Source: Clostridiales bacterium (GTDB lineage: Bacteria; Bacillota; Clostridia; Oscillospirales; Acutalibacteraceae). Taken from it: a stretch of 5,033 bases of DNA. Made by a program: the position numbers and the translations under genes. The notes beneath the pieces are model-generated. The model made no database searches, was not told where the DNA came from, and saw nothing but the letters and a program-made list of their open reading frames with translations. Shown here in pieces: positions 4,058-5,033 of the stretch. Position 1 is the stretch's first letter; each line of letters begins with the position of its first letter. Where the stretch lies: NCBI GenBank assembly GCA_021200075.1, contig JAJQGZ010000139.1:1-5033 (forward strand). Reading direction: 5' to 3'.

Positions 4058-4950
4058 TCCTGACCGGAAATTTGTTTCCAGTGTATTTTACAGTAGTATT
4101 CTCCGTCAGTGGCGGGGTAATCCTCGTCGTCAACCCTCGCTTCGTTATAGCAGTCGTATTCGTCGTTGTACGCACATCTTATTGCGTCCTCTCCGCCCTC
4201 GGAAAACGACGGGATAAAAGCGTACAGGAATATGCAAAGCACGGCGAGAGTTATTACTGCGGGCGCCGCTTTGCCGTTGCTTTTTTCTGTAATCTTTTTA
4301 AATAGCTTTGCGGCGTCGAGCTTGTCGTTAATTGTTGATTTTTCAAACAGCTTCACAACAAGCTTTGCAAGCAAACAGCCGAGCAATGCGGAAACAACGC
4401 CGATTATCAAACCTCCCAAAACATCGCTTGCATAATGCACCATCAAATATACTCTGCTTCCCATTGTGCAAAGCGCAACGGCAGGGAAGAAATAAGCAAT
4501 TTTCTTTTTATCGCTTTTGAAGCAGACAAACATTGCGGTTGCCATTTCAAAAGCCGCAGTTGTGTGACCGGACGGGAAAGAGTAATCCCCTTCGGAAAGT
4601 GCGCCTGCACCTATGTACCAAGCCCAGTATTCGGCATTGTCCTGCAAGGTGTTGTAAGGCCTTATACGCAGGAATGCCGGCTTCGCAACGACATTTGTTA
4701 TCAGCGTACCGATGATTATTGCAAACAGCAGTGAAAAGCCGTATTTCCTTGTCCTCTTAAAGAAGCAGAGAACAATCGCCACAACCACCATAGGTATTAC
4801 AAACGCTTCGTCGCCGAACACGGTAAAGAACTTTGCAACATATGTTAAAAATGTGCATTGCATCGAACCGAAAAATTCAAACACCCACATATCGAATGAA
4901 TAAAAAATTTTATCCACCGAATCGCCGAGGGTCAGTAAAATCGGATTCAT
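4054..4950 (-). CDS. PAP2-family membrane phosphatase with Cys/His C-terminal tail
   Basis: A complete 298-residue integral membrane protein with the three acid-phosphatase motifs of the PAP2 superfamily: K90-x6-R97P98, P126SGH129, and S165R166-x5-H172-x3-D176. H129 and H172 are the expected catalytic histidines. Hydrophobic segments at about 49-64, 72-88, 150-164, 176-199 and 230-248 support a multi-spanning fold. Family members remove phosphate from lipid substrates such as phosphatidate, phosphatidylglycerol phosphate or undecaprenyl pyrophosphate (BacA-independent recycling); which one applies here cannot be read off. After the last membrane segment, a ~50-residue acidic tail carries C259, C267, C287 and H290 (YYCKIHW), resembling a small zinc-binding unit. 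This tail is not part of the standard fold. ATG 4950 is preceded by only a weak AGTGAG ribosome site. It is followed at once by a strong terminator, and no operon partner is visible. Confidence 0.9.
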   Translation of the reverse strand: MNPILLTLGDSVDKIFYSFDMWVFEFFGSMQCTFLTYVAKFFTVFGDEAFVIPMVVVAIVLCFFKRTRKYGFSLLFAIIIGTLITNVVAKPAFLRIRPYNTLQDNAEYWAWYIGAGALSEGDYSFPSGHTTAAFEMATAMFVCFKSDKKKIAYFFPAVALCTMGSRVYLMVHYASDVLGGLIIGVVSALLGCLLAKLVVKLFEKSTINDKLDAAKLFKKITEKSNGKAAPAVITLAVLCIFLYAFIPSFSEGGEDAIRCAYNDEYDCYNEARVDDEDYPATDGEYYCKIHWKQISGQE

Positions 4951-4968
4951 ATAATCTCACTGCCTTTC

Positions 4969-4998
4969 ATATTAAAAATCTTAAAAAATCAAAAACAA
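4969..4998 (-). promoter_or_regulatory. Weak candidate promoter for the PAP2 gene
   Basis: On the minus strand TAATAT (4974-4969) is a good -10 box. TTGTTT (4998-4993), 18 bases upstream, matches only the TTG of the -35 consensus. The start would lie near 4962, leaving a leader of about 12 bases. The surrounding A/T richness makes chance matches likely. Nothing else was recognised between 4975 and 5033. Confidence 0.35.
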
Positions 4999-5033
4999 TT
5001 ATTCGTTTTCGGAATTTAAGGTACAGGGAAAAT

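Noticed and set aside
3982..4305. Plus-strand open frame beginning in the terminator region
   Set aside because: It runs through the terminator hairpin and then antisense to the PAP2 gene, has no ribosome site and no recognisable motif.
4947..4970. Seven-codon leader ORF (MKGSEII) on the minus strand overlapping the PAP2 start
   Set aside because: It has the ATGA overlap typical of coupled genes but no ribosome site of its own and no attenuator-like content. Chance is the simplest explanation.

Overview
The window looks like chromosomal DNA from a low-GC, endospore-forming-lineage member of the Clostridia (Firmicutes). Three genes have recognisable sporulation families (YqfC, YqfD, SpoVAC). 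The sigma-A type promoter, purine-rich ribosome sites, A/T-rich homopolymers and T-tailed hairpin terminators fit the same group. An Oscillospiraceae/Ruminococcaceae-type gut anaerobe is my guess; nothing in the window fixes the genus.

Layout, left to right. (1) 1-965 (+): the 3' three quarters of an AAA-type ATPase with a DUF4143 C-terminus; its Walker motifs lie left of the window. It is followed by an A/T-rich inverted repeat and a strong terminator. (2) 1140-2383 (+): a yqfC-yqfD pair. yqfC is intact. yqfD is recognisable end to end but needs two one-base corrections in homopolymers, appears to start at CTG, and seems to lack a central segment usual in the family. (3) 2394-3140 (-): an intact LolD/MacB-type ABC ATPase converging on yqfD, with a near-consensus promoter and no adjacent permease. 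(4) 3284-3728 (+): spoVAC, divergent from the ABC gene and broken by one extra A in a run; spoVAD and spoVAE do not follow. (5) 3729-4053: a 325-bp non-coding stretch rich in dyads, including two GC-rich palindromes in inverted orientation inside 13-bp direct repeats. (6) 4054-4950 (-): an intact PAP2-family membrane phosphatase with a Cys/His-bearing acidic tail, ending on a good hairpin terminator.

The genes do not form one pathway. YqfC/YqfD and SpoVAC both belong to spore formation, but in model organisms they act in different compartments (mother cell and forespore), and here they sit as isolated fragments of their usual operons. The most notable pattern is that all three reading-frame breaks fall in sporulation genes, while comparable homopolymers in the neighbouring genes are in frame. 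This could be early decay of sporulation or sequencing/assembly error. I found no CRISPR array, tRNA, rRNA, transposase, phage gene or convincing undescribed multi-gene system.
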